Source of the DNA: an uncultured Erythrobacter sp.
GTDB taxonomy: Bacteria; Pseudomonadota; Alphaproteobacteria; Sphingomonadales; Sphingomonadaceae
Direction of reading: 5' to 3'
DNA: 64,000 nt
Assembly (NCBI GenBank): GCA_947488155.1
Contig: CANKYK010000001.1
Location: 1,116,001-1,180,000 of the forward strand
In this document: one piece after another, positions 7,607 to 16,338 of the stretch
How positions within the stretch are numbered: the stretch's first letter is position 1
Layout: the number at the start of each line of letters is the position of its first letter
Made by a program: the position numbers and the translations under genes
The notes under the pieces: model-generated
What the model was told of the DNA's origin: nothing
What the model saw: the letters and a program-made list of their open reading frames with translations, nothing else
Databases searched by the model: none

Positions 7607-8421
7607 TGCGTGTGTTTTTCGACAGAGAGCTCGACACTGTCGCAACATATTGGCGTGTGTTCCGGCGCGACGGCGTGACGCTCGGTTTCACCAGCCACGA
7701 TCGCGACCTTTACCTCGAAGGGATCTGTCACAAGTCCGCTCCGGGGATGGTTCCGGCTGCTATACGGCGAACAACAGAATTGAACAACGATAGCGCTGAG
7801 GTTGAAGGCGCACTCAGTCACGACAGTATCACAGCAGAGGATTTGGCGGCCGGCCTATTCGACGCCGCTGCAATTGAAATTGGTGTCATTGATTGGGAAA
7901 GCCTGGAACACAGCACGCTCTATTCGGGCCGGCTTGGGCGTATCGATGACAACCAACGCGAGTTTGTGGCTGAGCTTCGCTCTGCAAAAACCTCGCTGCA
8001 AGAAGATCTGGTACCGCGAACTAGCCCAACGTGCCGAGCAGAATTCTGCGGGCCGGGATGCACCTTGTCTGCGTTTGGACTAACCAGCGTTCATATCGTC
8101 ACACAAATCGACTTTGACGCCAATCGCGTATCCTTCGATGACGTTTCGTACGATCTGTACATCGATGGCAAGCTGCGGTTCCTGGCTGGCCCTCAAACCG
8201 GGCTAACCTTCGGAATTGTGAGCGCAGACCCTCAAGGCCTCGTTCTTGATCGGGCCCTGTCCGAGAGCACGGAGTTGGGGACGCGCACAGAATTACTCGA
8301 AGGGTGCGATCACACTCTGGCGACATGTACTGATCGTTTTAATAATGCGGCAAATTTCCGAGGCGAGCCCTTTCTGCCGGGCAATGACCTTTTGTCGCGT
8401 TATGGCAGATCAACCGGATGA
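7606..8421 (+). CDS. Tail hub protein, DUF2163 (g13-like)
   Basis: The 271-residue product has the DUF2163 N-terminus (TYWRVFRRDGVTLGFTSHDR) and the family's cysteine-rich C-terminal part (TCRAEFCGPGCTLSAFG, then GCDHTLATC and FRGEPFLPGND). In RcGTA the hub protein forms a trimer at the tail tip and its cysteines bind an iron-sulfur cluster; the cysteine spacing here suggests the same. The start is fixed by the TAATG junction with the distal tail gene, and its stop overlaps the peptidase start (ATGA). Confidence 0.88.
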   Translation: MRVFFDRELDTVATYWRVFRRDGVTLGFTSHDRDLYLEGICHKSAPGMVPAAIRRTTELNNDSAEVEGALSHDSITAEDLAAGLFDAAAIEIGVIDWESLEHSTLYSGRLGRIDDNQREFVAELRSAKTSLQEDLVPRTSPTCRAEFCGPGCTLSAFGLTSVHIVTQIDFDANRVSFDDVSYDLYIDGKLRFLAGPQTGLTFGIVSADPQGLVLDRALSESTELGTRTELLEGCDHTLATCTDRFNNAANFRGEPFLPGNDLLSRYGRSTG

Positions 8422-8840
8422 CCCATCCATCCCGGCTTGCAGAAGCTGCTGCATCTTTCGTTGGCGCGCCATTTCGGCTCCACGGTCGCGACCCAAAAAG
8501 CGGCATCGACTGTGTTGGTCTACTGGGCTGCAGTTTACGCAAAGTTGGTATAAAGCACGAGCTACCCGTCGGGTACAAAATACGCAATCAGAGCATCGAA
8601 CCCTGGCTCTACTGTGCATCATTGTCCGGACTTAGCGAAACCGCCGGTGCCATTAGTGCCGGCGACGTCCTTCTAGTAGCACCTTCCCCCGGCCAATTTC
8701 ACATTATGATCGCTGAGAATTCGGTGACCTTCATTCACGCTCATATCGGTCTCCGACGCGTAATCCGAGAGCCAGCGCCAACCAGTATTTCGCTCGTCAA
8801 GCATTGGCGGTTTGAACCAGAAACTCGAGGAAAAACCTGA
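8418..8840 (+). CDS. NlpC/P60-family tail peptidase (g14-like)
   Basis: The 140-residue protein matches the cell-wall peptidases of GTA tails, which help DNA cross the recipient's peptidoglycan. The catalytic cysteine is in GIDCVGLLG and the histidine in GQFHIMI; HAHIGLRRV near the end is a further family feature. It is joined to its neighbours by an ATGA overlap on the left and a TGATG junction on the right, so it is part of a translationally coupled hub-peptidase-tip block. Confidence 0.87.
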   Translation: MTHPSRLAEAAASFVGAPFRLHGRDPKSGIDCVGLLGCSLRKVGIKHELPVGYKIRNQSIEPWLYCASLSGLSETAGAISAGDVLLVAPSPGQFHIMIAENSVTFIHAHIGLRRVIREPAPTSISLVKHWRFEPETRGKT

Positions 8841-11011
8841 TGGCAACGCTTCTACTTACAGCAGTGGGAACGGCTATTGGTGGCCCGGTTGGAGGCGCTA
8901 TTGGCGCTCTAATCGGTCAGCAAGCCGATCAAGCGATATTTGGTTCTGGGACAATCGAGGGGCCTCGACTCAAAGAACTCTCCGTGACCACCTCAAGCTA
9001 TGGTCAGCCCATTGCTCGGGTCTTTGGGCGTATGCGGGTGCCTGGAACGGTGATTTGGTCCACCGACTTAATCGAAAGCTCAGCAAAGAGTGGTGGAGGC
9101 AAAGGCCGACCTTCAACGAAAACATACAGCTATTCCACCTCATTCGCGGTGGCCTTGAGCAGCTTGCCTGTGTCCTCCCTCGGTCGGATTTGGGCGGATG
9201 GAGAATTGCTAAGAGGTGCAGCCGGAGACTTAAAGACCGAAGGAGTGCTCCGGTTCTATGACGGTCACGGCGATGATCCTGTCGATCCATTGGTTGCCGC
9301 CGACAAGGGAAGTGCCGCACCCGCTTTTCGAGACTGCGCCTATGTAGTCTTTGAAGATCTGCAATTGGCTGATTTTGGCAATCGTATTCCGACACTCACA
9401 TTTGAGATCATGGCAGAGAGTCCTTCGTCGGTTGCACTTAACGACATCGTCCCTCTGGCAATCTCAGGCGACTCATCTCAAACCCTGCCTCATCTACGCG
9501 GGTTTGCCGATGAAGGAGGGCCGCTTGCATCATCTCTATCTGCACTCAATCGCGTCTTTCCCCTTTCCTGCGTTACAAAAGGTAGTGGATTTACACTCAG
9601 CCCAATCGATAGTTCCGGCGCTGTGCTAGCCACTCTCTCTCCAGAAGTGAGCAACGCTGAGGAAGGGCAGCGAAATAGACGAAGGGCCGAGCGGTTCGCA
9701 CAAGAGCCTGTTGCGCTGCGTTATTACGACGAAAACCGCGATTATCAGCCCGGTGTCCAACGTGCGATCGGCTCAAGACCAAATGGCCGGGAGGCCATGA
9801 TTGATATCCCAGCCACCATGCAAGCGGATGACGCGCGCAAACTCGCTAACTCCAGCGCTAACCGGGCAAGATGGCAACACGAGCAAATCACTTGGAACAC
9901 TGCAGATCTCAATCCAACTGTGGAACCTGGATCAATTGTTAAAATTCCCGATATGCCTGGAAGATGGCTAGTCAAAGGTTGGGAATGGTTTGATCGCGGC
10001 GTTGAACTCAATTTGGAAAGGCTTGCCCCTGGACTGGCTGGCGACGTTTCGTCGGACTCAGGAGCAGCTAAACATCCCAATGATGAACTGATTGGCCCAA
10101 CCCTGCTGAGCGTGTTTGAAGTGCCGGCCGATGGCACGAGCTCCGCTGCTGAACCGATAATATTCGCAGCAGCTTCATCAGCAACGTCAAGCTGGAAGGG
10201 TGCAGCCTTGTATGTAGAGCGCGCAGGAGGTCTTATCCCAATCGGCTCAACAAGCGCACCGCGTGCTGTTTCAGGGGTCATTGCCGGTAGCCTTGGGCCG
10301 TCCAATGCGACCCATTTTGAACCCGGTTCATCGGTGCTCATCGATCTTCCTGATGATAACCTTTCTTTCGCTGAAACCACGATTGCGGGCTTAGCACTTG
10401 GCGAAAACCGAGTCCTGATTGGTGACGAAGTCGTACAATTTCTGTCCGCCGAGGTAGTGAGCACCGGAAGATGGAAGCTGTCGGGACTACTGCGAGGCAG
10501 AGGCGGTACAGAAGCCAGCGCGCAAAATGGACATGAGCCGGGCGCTCAAGCGACTTTGCTTGACGATAACCTAACTGCCCTCAATCCGTCTGAAGTCTCA
10601 TCGAACACTAACACTAGGATCGCTGCGATCGGTCTGGGAGACGATGAGCCAACTTTTGCAAACCTCGCCAATTCAGGGCTTTCAAGGCGCCCTTTGACGC
10701 CTGTCCACCCTCGCCTTTCCAAATCGCATGATGGGTCTTGGCACTTTTGCTGGACAAGGCGTGCCCGAGGCCAGTGGCTTTGGGAAGACTTAGTCGACAC
10801 CCCCCTTGTCGAGGAAAGCGAAGCCTACCTCATTGGGTATGGTCCGGCTGATAGCCCATTCCGATCTTGGAACACCATTGAACCTGAAGTGAGTTTTTCC
10901 GAAGTCGAACGCAGTGATCTGCTCGCCAACTTCGGTCCACAAGAATTCTGGGTCAAGCAGGTTGGAACGTTTTCCAGTTCGTCGGCAATTAGGCTGGCGG
11001 CACTTTTCTAA
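8840..11011 (+). CDS. Tail tip / host-specificity protein (g15-like, short form)
   Basis: The product has 723 residues and starts with the hydrophobic Gly/Ala-rich segment (GTAIGGPVGGAIGALIGQQ) typical of GTA g15 proteins, followed by the phage tip protein region (PRLKELSVTTSSYGQPIARVFG, DLQLADFGNRIPTLTFEI). RcGTA g15 is about 1300 residues and contains a TIM-barrel domain; this protein is much shorter and I see no barrel in it. The hydrolase-like part seems instead to sit on the distal tail protein at 5282-7606. The C-terminal region (about 400-723) has repeated beta-rich stretches that could contact the recipient cell. Confidence 0.82.
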   Translation: MATLLLTAVGTAIGGPVGGAIGALIGQQADQAIFGSGTIEGPRLKELSVTTSSYGQPIARVFGRMRVPGTVIWSTDLIESSAKSGGGKGRPSTKTYSYSTSFAVALSSLPVSSLGRIWADGELLRGAAGDLKTEGVLRFYDGHGDDPVDPLVAADKGSAAPAFRDCAYVVFEDLQLADFGNRIPTLTFEIMAESPSSVALNDIVPLAISGDSSQTLPHLRGFADEGGPLASSLSALNRVFPLSCVTKGSGFTLSPIDSSGAVLATLSPEVSNAEEGQRNRRRAERFAQEPVALRYYDENRDYQPGVQRAIGSRPNGREAMIDIPATMQADDARKLANSSANRARWQHEQITWNTADLNPTVEPGSIVKIPDMPGRWLVKGWEWFDRGVELNLERLAPGLAGDVSSDSGAAKHPNDELIGPTLLSVFEVPADGTSSAAEPIIFAAASSATSSWKGAALYVERAGGLIPIGSTSAPRAVSGVIAGSLGPSNATHFEPGSSVLIDLPDDNLSFAETTIAGLALGENRVLIGDEVVQFLSAEVVSTGRWKLSGLLRGRGGTEASAQNGHEPGAQATLLDDNLTALNPSEVSSNTNTRIAAIGLGDDEPTFANLANSGLSRRPLTPVHPRLSKSHDGSWHFCWTRRARGQWLWEDLVDTPLVEESEAYLIGYGPADSPFRSWNTIEPEVSFSEVERSDLLANFGPQEFWVKQVGTFSSSSAIRLAALF

Positions 11012-11029
11012 AACTTACGGAGTCCTACG

Positions 11030-11479
11030 ATGCCGACAGCCGCTTCTTTCCCGACAACGACAACGAATTACTCTTTGCCTTTGCTGTTTGCAGGTCAATC
11101 GCAGAAGGAATTTTTCGTCAATGAAGCATTTTCATTGATCGATAGCCTAATGGCGAGAACAGTTCTGAGCATCCTAGATACACCTCCGTCGGCGCCAAAC
11201 GATGGCGACACGTATATCGTTGGAGTTGGCTCCGGTGAATGGAGCGGCCAAGATGATAGCCTCTCAATCTTCATTAACAATGCTTGGCAATTCGTGCCCC
11301 CAACAGCCGGTATGCTGGCTTTCAACCAAGACACCAATCAACTCATGTTCTTCTCATCAGTTTGGTCGAGAGCAACTGAACCGCTCCTTCCCCAAAGCGG
11401 GAGTGTCGTTGATGCAGAGGCTCGAATCATGCTCGCTGAGATCGTGGAAGCACTAAGAGCTGTTGGCATTTTTGCGTAA
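11030..11479 (+). CDS. DUF2793 protein closing the GTA cluster
   Basis: A 149-residue protein with the DUF2793 pattern: SLPLLFAGQSQKEFFVNEAF, then TPPSAPNDGDTYIVG and a Trp-rich WSGQDDSLSIFINNAWQF segment. DUF2793 proteins often follow tail tip genes in alphaproteobacterial GTAs and prophages and may be fibre or surface-binding proteins; the exact role is not known. Eighteen bases separate it from the tip gene, with ACGGAG as ribosome binding site. The next gene has its own promoter region, so this is the likely end of the cluster. Confidence 0.8.
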   Translation: MPTAASFPTTTTNYSLPLLFAGQSQKEFFVNEAFSLIDSLMARTVLSILDTPPSAPNDGDTYIVGVGSGEWSGQDDSLSIFINNAWQFVPPTAGMLAFNQDTNQLMFFSSVWSRATEPLLPQSGSVVDAEARIMLAEIVEALRAVGIFA

Positions 11480-11666
11480 GGCACAAATTCCACTCTTGCA
11501 CAGCACGCAACCGCCACAACTCATGACGAAGTCTGCCTTTTTTGGGACCAGCCCCCTCGATAGCGACTTTAATGCAACAGTTTGGTCGATTGATTGCTTG
11601 CCACGCGCAAAGGGAAAAGTTAGAGAGTGCGCTGCTCCAAATAACGCTAAAAAGGGGATTATTGGA

Positions 11667-12794
11667 ATGCGCAAACTCGTCATAGGATTGGCGATGGCTT
11701 CAACGGCGCTCGCAGCGCCTGCTACAGCTCGCGATGGGCAGTGGTACATCCAAGGCGATGGTGGAGCCATGCTTGTCGAAGATATCGACTTCGACGTGAA
11801 TGGGACTTCGAATGATGTCCAAGGTGATTATGATTCCGGTTATGACTTCGGTGCAGCCGTTGGTTATGATTTCGGCGCCTTCCGGTTGGAAGCTGAGGCA
11901 AGTTACCGCGCTGCGGACCTTGGAAACTTGACCGTTGGCACCAACGGTGTTGCTGACGGAAGCGTAACTGATTTGGTTAGTGGTGGAACGTTCCCTGCGG
12001 TAGGCGAAGTAAACGCGCTTAGCTTCATGCTGAACGGCCTTTTTGATTTTGGACCTGATGACGGCATACAAGGCTTCGCTGGCGGCGGCGTTGGCGTTGC
12101 CCGCGTAGATCTGGACGGAACGATTGCATCAAATGGACCAGGCGCATTCAATGATTCGGACACTGGTCTTGCATGGCAGATCCTGGCTGGCATTCGCGCA
12201 CCATTGAATGATAGCTGGGACGTTGGCCTAAAGTATCGCTACTTTAACGCTGTAGACGTCAACATCGTCGATACACTTGGTTCGCAGTACGAAACCGATG
12301 TAAGCACACATTCTATCCTAGGTTCGATCACTTACAATTTTGGCGGCGACGTTGCACCACCGCCGCCACCTCCTCCACCACCAGCTCCACCGGCACCACC
12401 GCCGCCGCCACCACCTGCGCCACCTGCACCAGCTGCGGCACCATGTAACACCGGCCCATATATCGTATTCTTCGATTGGGATGAATCTGTGATTACACCA
12501 GAGGCGGCAACCATCTTGGATAGTGCGGTTACCGCCTATGCAGATTGTGGTTCGGCGAATGTTATGCTTGCAGGCCATACTGACCGTTCGGGCAGTGTGA
12601 CTTACAACATGGCTTTGGCTGAGCGTCGTAACGCTTCGGTTCGCGGTTACCTTGCCGGTCGCGGCGTTCCTGAAGGTCGCATCACCGGTGAAGCTTTCGG
12701 TGAATCGCAACCTCGCGTACCTACCGCAGATGGTGTTCGCGAACTTCAAAACCGCCGCGTTGAAGTGACTTATGGCCCGGGTGCGGGTATTTAA
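11667..12794 (+). CDS. OmpA-family outer membrane protein with Pro-rich linker
   Basis: The 375-residue protein has a signal peptide (MRKLVIGLAMASTALAAPATA), an eight-stranded beta-barrel region of OmpA type (about 25-225), a proline/alanine linker (about 230-260) and a C-terminal OmpA domain that binds peptidoglycan (AGHTDRSGSVTYNMALAERR). The frame is open to 11463, but the ATG at 11667 is preceded by AAAGGGG at good spacing and gives the signal peptide. It anchors the outer membrane to the wall. The 187-bp gap upstream should hold its promoter, and an intrinsic terminator follows. Linker repeats of CCACCG type could vary in length between strains. Confidence 0.93.
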   Translation: MRKLVIGLAMASTALAAPATARDGQWYIQGDGGAMLVEDIDFDVNGTSNDVQGDYDSGYDFGAAVGYDFGAFRLEAEASYRAADLGNLTVGTNGVADGSVTDLVSGGTFPAVGEVNALSFMLNGLFDFGPDDGIQGFAGGGVGVARVDLDGTIASNGPGAFNDSDTGLAWQILAGIRAPLNDSWDVGLKYRYFNAVDVNIVDTLGSQYETDVSTHSILGSITYNFGGDVAPPPPPPPPPAPPAPPPPPPPAPPAPAAAPCNTGPYIVFFDWDESVITPEAATILDSAVTAYADCGSANVMLAGHTDRSGSVTYNMALAERRNASVRGYLAGRGVPEGRITGEAFGESQPRVPTADGVRELQNRRVEVTYGPGAGI

Positions 12795-12822
12795 GCGCAC
12801 TTAGCGTCGAACACTAAGAAGA

Positions 12823-12851
12823 GGGGTCGGCAAAGTCCGGCCCCTTTTTTT
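12823..12851 (+). terminator. Intrinsic terminator after the OmpA gene
   Basis: An 8-bp stem with one G-T pair (GGGGTCGG 12823-12830, CCGGCCCC 12837-12844) is followed by seven T residues. It lies 29 bases after the OmpA stop codon. Confidence 0.9.
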
Positions 12852-12877
12852 GCCAAAATTTCTGGTTGGAAACCGTT

Positions 12878-13438
12878 ATGCCACGCCTACTCTCAACAGC
12901 CTTGCTTTGCTCAGGTCTTGCGCTGAACGCTTGCAACTCTGGCTCTGAAAATGCTGGAACTATAGCTGCCAATCAAGACGACCGGGCTGTTCCGGTTGCT
13001 GAGGCAAAGCTTCTCGACGCGAGCGAAGGTGAGATCGGCACAGTTCGGCTCACTGAAGAATCCGATGCCCTCTCTATTACAGTATCAATCGAGGGGCTTG
13101 AGCCTGGCGAACGCGCCTTTCACCTCCACACAACTGGCGTATGCGAAGGCCCCGACTTCAAGACGGCTGGCGGGCACCTTAATCCGTTCAAGAGAACCCA
13201 TGGCTCGCAAAGCGTTGATGGAGCGCATCTTGGCGACCTACCTAATCTACTTATCGAAGAGCAATCGTCGCTCGAAACATCGTTTCAGCTGCCAGGTTCT
13301 GCCGAGGAACTACTCCCGCTCATTTTTGACGCAGATGGCACCGCAGTTATGCTGCATGCTGGACCGGACGACTATATGAGCGATCCTGCAGGCGCCGCTG
13401 GACCGCGCATCGCGTGCGGCGTCCTAGTCAAGAAATAG
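12878..13438 (+). CDS. sodC: Cu/Zn superoxide dismutase, probable lipoprotein
   Basis: The 186-residue protein has a lipoprotein signal (lipobox LNAC ending at about residue 19) and a SodC domain that would turn superoxide into oxygen and hydrogen peroxide in the periplasm. Metal ligands are visible: FHLH, AGGHLNPF, the histidine in THGS and AHLGDLPN. The C-terminal GPRIACGVL holds the second disulfide cysteine, with VCEGPDF the first. The ORF opens at a TTG at 12866, but the ATG at 12878 gives the better signal peptide. It is convergent with the MFS gene, with only 6 bp between the stops. Confidence 0.9.
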   Translation: MPRLLSTALLCSGLALNACNSGSENAGTIAANQDDRAVPVAEAKLLDASEGEIGTVRLTEESDALSITVSIEGLEPGERAFHLHTTGVCEGPDFKTAGGHLNPFKRTHGSQSVDGAHLGDLPNLLIEEQSSLETSFQLPGSAEELLPLIFDADGTAVMLHAGPDDYMSDPAGAAGPRIACGVLVKK

Positions 13439-13444
13439 GGCTGT

Positions 13445-15055
13445 CTAGCTGCCCGGCTTTGGCTCCCCGGCAGCCTGCGCTCGCTCAAGTACCGTTGCAT
13501 TCGCATGCGGAACAAGACGAATAGCGGCGATCAACAAGAGCAGACCTATTGGAGTAATCCATAACGTTGAAAGCACTCCAACGCTTAAGCCCGCATCGTC
13601 TTGTGCTGAAACATAGCCAGCGGTGTATGGACCAAGTGCCAAACCAACAAGAGTTGTCGCCAAGAAGAAAGTCGCTGTCGCGGTTCCCCGCATCCGAGGC
13701 AAGACCAGCGCTTGACTGCTGGCCGCTGCAGCGCCGAGTGCTGATGCAGCCAATGCGCTAGTCATCACATTCAGAATGAGAAACAGCGTGAAGCTATCCG
13801 TCGTATACTGAACGAGGGCAAAGGGAATTGGACTGACAAGCCCAAACAAAATCACCCAAATCCGGCCAGATGAGAAACGCGTAAACAGCGCATCAGCCAT
13901 TCTTCCACCGAGAATTACCCCCAAGAATCCGCCGGCCGCACCACCGCCACCAAGCCAAAAGCCAAGCTCAGCCTTAGAAACGTCAAATGTCCTTTCGGCG
14001 TACGGCGCCCCCCAATAGGAGGCAGCATAGGCCATAAATGCCACGGTCCCGTATCCGAGGATCGTGCAAAGGAAGGCAGGCGATCCCCAAGTCAACGCGA
14101 ATGTGGGATAATCACGTTGCCGAAGCGCACTCGCCCAACAGAAGACCGAATAATAGCCGATCGATAAAAGCAACCATTGATCGGTGATTGGCGAAAAGAT
14201 GAACCCAGGGCCGGAGTCTAGGATATTCGTCAAACCATAAGCGATCGCAAGAGCACCGATAAATACCGCGATGTTGATTGCTAGCGCTCTTCCACCCCGA
14301 GTGGCGGCACCGAAAAAGGTGAAACCCGGGATGACCGTGTAGAGCTCTCGCACGAAGCCCTTAAAGGGATGCGGATCCTCTCGGGTCGCCAGACCATCAA
14401 TTGCGCCGCGTATAGGCTCGCGAAGCGTCATCACCCAAATTGCCAATAGCAATCCAGGCACCCCGACCGCAATGAAGGCGGCCTGCCAACCCGCTAAGCC
14501 CAATAAGGGATCCCCTTGCGGGAACGCAGCGTTCCAGCGGTCTACGACCAGCCCGCCAATTGCCAGCGAAATTCCACCGCCAATATAAATTCCCGAGCTG
14601 TAGATCGCGAGTGCGGTTGCCCTCAGCCTCGCCGGAAACCAATCCGAAATTAGCGAGTAGGCTGAAGGACTAGCCGTCGCCTCACCGACACCAACGCCGA
14701 TTCTTGCGGCCGTTAATGTCGCGGCATCCCGTGCGAACCCTGAAACAGCGGTCATCGCTGACCAGAGGGTTAGGCCGAGTGTCATAAGCCGAACGCGTTT
14801 CCAACTGTCGGCTAATTTCCCAAGCGGGATACCGAAGAGCGCGTAAAAAATCGCGAATGCTGTGCCATACAAGAAGCCAAGATAGGCATCATCAACGCCC
14901 AGATCAGCCTTGATGTCATTGGCCAATATCGACAGAATTTGCCGATCAATAAAATTGAGCACATAAACCACCACCAAAACGCTCAATGCGTACCAGGAAT
15001 AGGCGGGCACCGGCTGGTCGGTATCGACCACTGGTTGGCTTTCGGTATCGCTCAA
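13445..15055 (-). CDS. MFS transporter, spinster-like
   Basis: The 536-residue membrane protein has about twelve hydrophobic segments and the major facilitator signature in the first cytoplasmic loop (GIPLGKLADSWKRVR). The N-terminal YVLNFIDRQILSILAND is typical of the spinster-like group common in sphingomonads. The substrate cannot be told. The gene lies 28 bp behind queC and may be read from the same transcript, though a functional link to queuosine is not apparent. Confidence 0.85.
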   Translation of the reverse strand: MSDTESQPVVDTDQPVPAYSWYALSVLVVVYVLNFIDRQILSILANDIKADLGVDDAYLGFLYGTAFAIFYALFGIPLGKLADSWKRVRLMTLGLTLWSAMTAVSGFARDAATLTAARIGVGVGEATASPSAYSLISDWFPARLRATALAIYSSGIYIGGGISLAIGGLVVDRWNAAFPQGDPLLGLAGWQAAFIAVGVPGLLLAIWVMTLREPIRGAIDGLATREDPHPFKGFVRELYTVIPGFTFFGAATRGGRALAINIAVFIGALAIAYGLTNILDSGPGFIFSPITDQWLLLSIGYYSVFCWASALRQRDYPTFALTWGSPAFLCTILGYGTVAFMAYAASYWGAPYAERTFDVSKAELGFWLGGGGAAGGFLGVILGGRMADALFTRFSSGRIWVILFGLVSPIPFALVQYTTDSFTLFLILNVMTSALAASALGAAAASSQALVLPRMRGTATATFFLATTLVGLALGPYTAGYVSAQDDAGLSVGVLSTLWITPIGLLLLIAAIRLVPHANATVLERAQAAGEPKPGS

Positions 15056-15083
15056 ATCAGTTCCCCAGTTAGAGCAGCAATTG

Positions 15084-15779
15084 TTATGCTGCGTATCGCG
15101 TGTTGTCGGTTAGATCGGCCTCAGCAAAACCCTTGCGCCTGAGTCTGCATGAATCACACTGACCGCATGCAGTTCCATCGGGCGAGGGGTCATAGCAAGA
15201 CCAGCTCCAGGCAGGGTCTAGACCCAAGCGAGCGCATTCGCTGGCAATATCGGCTTTCGTCATATGCTGGAGAGGTGCATGGATCTCGAACGGAAACCCC
15301 TCCACCCCGGCCTTTGTCCCCAGACGAGCGGTTTCAGCAAAGCTGGCAATGAATTCCGGGCGGCAATCCGGATAGCCAGAATAATCCAGCGCATTCACTC
15401 CAATGAAGACATCCCTGGCACCTGCCGCTTCCGCAAATGCGATCGTGAGTGCGAGAAACACCAAATTGCGGGCTGGCACATAGGTAACCGGAATATCATC
15501 TGCGACCCCCGTTTTGGGCACGTCAATGTCGGCGGTAAGCGCGGAGCCACCGAATGAGCGCAGATCGAGTGATATCTGCACCTGACGCTCTAGATCCAAT
15601 TTCCGGGAGATACTCTCGGCCGATTGCAATTCACGGCGATGGCGTTGGCCATAGTCAATGGTGAGCGCCTGAACCGAAAAGCCGCGTTCCTTCGCAATTC
15701 CAGCCGATACCATTGAGTCGAGACCGCCTGACAACAGGACCACGGCGGTAGGCCGCTTTTGCTCTGGTTCGAAACTCAT
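15084..15779 (-). CDS. queC: 7-cyano-7-deazaguanine synthase
   Basis: QueC (231 residues) makes preQ0 from 7-carboxy-7-deazaguanine and ammonia with ATP, a step in queuosine biosynthesis. The ATP-binding PP-loop is LLSGGLDSMVS near residue 16, and the C-terminal zinc site CGQCDSCRLR with an earlier cysteine (SWSCYDP) is present. The length is normal. No preQ1 riboswitch was seen in the 60 bp upstream, and the other que genes are not in the window. Confidence 0.93.
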   Translation of the reverse strand: MSFEPEQKRPTAVVLLSGGLDSMVSAGIAKERGFSVQALTIDYGQRHRRELQSAESISRKLDLERQVQISLDLRSFGGSALTADIDVPKTGVADDIPVTYVPARNLVFLALTIAFAEAAGARDVFIGVNALDYSGYPDCRPEFIASFAETARLGTKAGVEGFPFEIHAPLQHMTKADIASECARLGLDPAWSWSCYDPSPDGTACGQCDSCRLRRKGFAEADLTDNTRYAA

Positions 15780-15839
15780 CGCTACCGGCTTAGCGCGCTT
15801 ACGATATTAAGCAATCCACCCGTACCAATTCCCAAACAA

Positions 15840-16253
15840 TCAGCACGTGCCAGTGCGCCGGGCCTCCGCAGTCACTTGGAATGGCAGGCCGCCAACGATC
15901 CCCTGGCTTTCAACTTGCACCAAAGATGCCGTCTCGCGGCGAATGTTTGTCCGCCCATAGCCATCGCCAGGGCAGGTGTACTGAACCGACACTTCAGATG
16001 CCCCATCCTCTACCACAAACCGGCTACAATCGTTTTGAGTATGGCGCAGCTGGATGAGTTCACGTCCACTGCGCACGCAAATCCTGCGCGACGGTGAGCC
16101 ATCTCGCGGCTTCACAGTCCATTCGCCTTTTGCCAACCCAGATAGCATGGCAAGTCCATCGGACTGTGCAGCAAGAGGCATGGCGCCAACGACAGCAAAC
16201 AGCCCCAAGGCCATCAGCTTTCGTTTACCAATCGGTGCGCTATGTTTTTTCAT
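15840..16253 (-). CDS. Exported protein of unknown function (DUF3617-like)
   Basis: The 137-residue product carries a signal peptide (KRKLMALGLFAVVGAMPLAAQ) and a small domain with GEWTVKPRDGSPSRRICVRS and several cysteines (positions 59, 76, 94, 137) that could form disulfides. The sequence has the feel of DUF3617 proteins, where a GxW motif is followed by conserved cysteines, but this is not certain. The start at 16253 has GAGG seven bases upstream; the frame is open to 16583 inside the hslO gene, which is not used. Confidence 0.65.
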   Translation of the reverse strand: MKKHSAPIGKRKLMALGLFAVVGAMPLAAQSDGLAMLSGLAKGEWTVKPRDGSPSRRICVRSGRELIQLRHTQNDCSRFVVEDGASEVSVQYTCPGDGYGRTNIRRETASLVQVESQGIVGGLPFQVTAEARRTGTC

Positions 16254-16338
16254 CAGCATACCTCGCCATATATTTGCTGCACTGAGTTGTACGTATTGGA
16301 CAACACGCGATGACCCGTTCCTGAATAGCGATGAACTG

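Noticed and set aside
2..11479. An ordinary prophage
   Set aside because: Gene order, the small tape measure and the small protease match GTAs; no integrase, repressor, lysis or replication gene is visible. The upstream part is not in the window, so a reduced prophage cannot be fully excluded.
12357..12440. CRISPR-like or microsatellite repeat of CCACCG units
   Set aside because: It is the in-frame Pro/Ala linker of the OmpA protein, not a non-coding repeat array.
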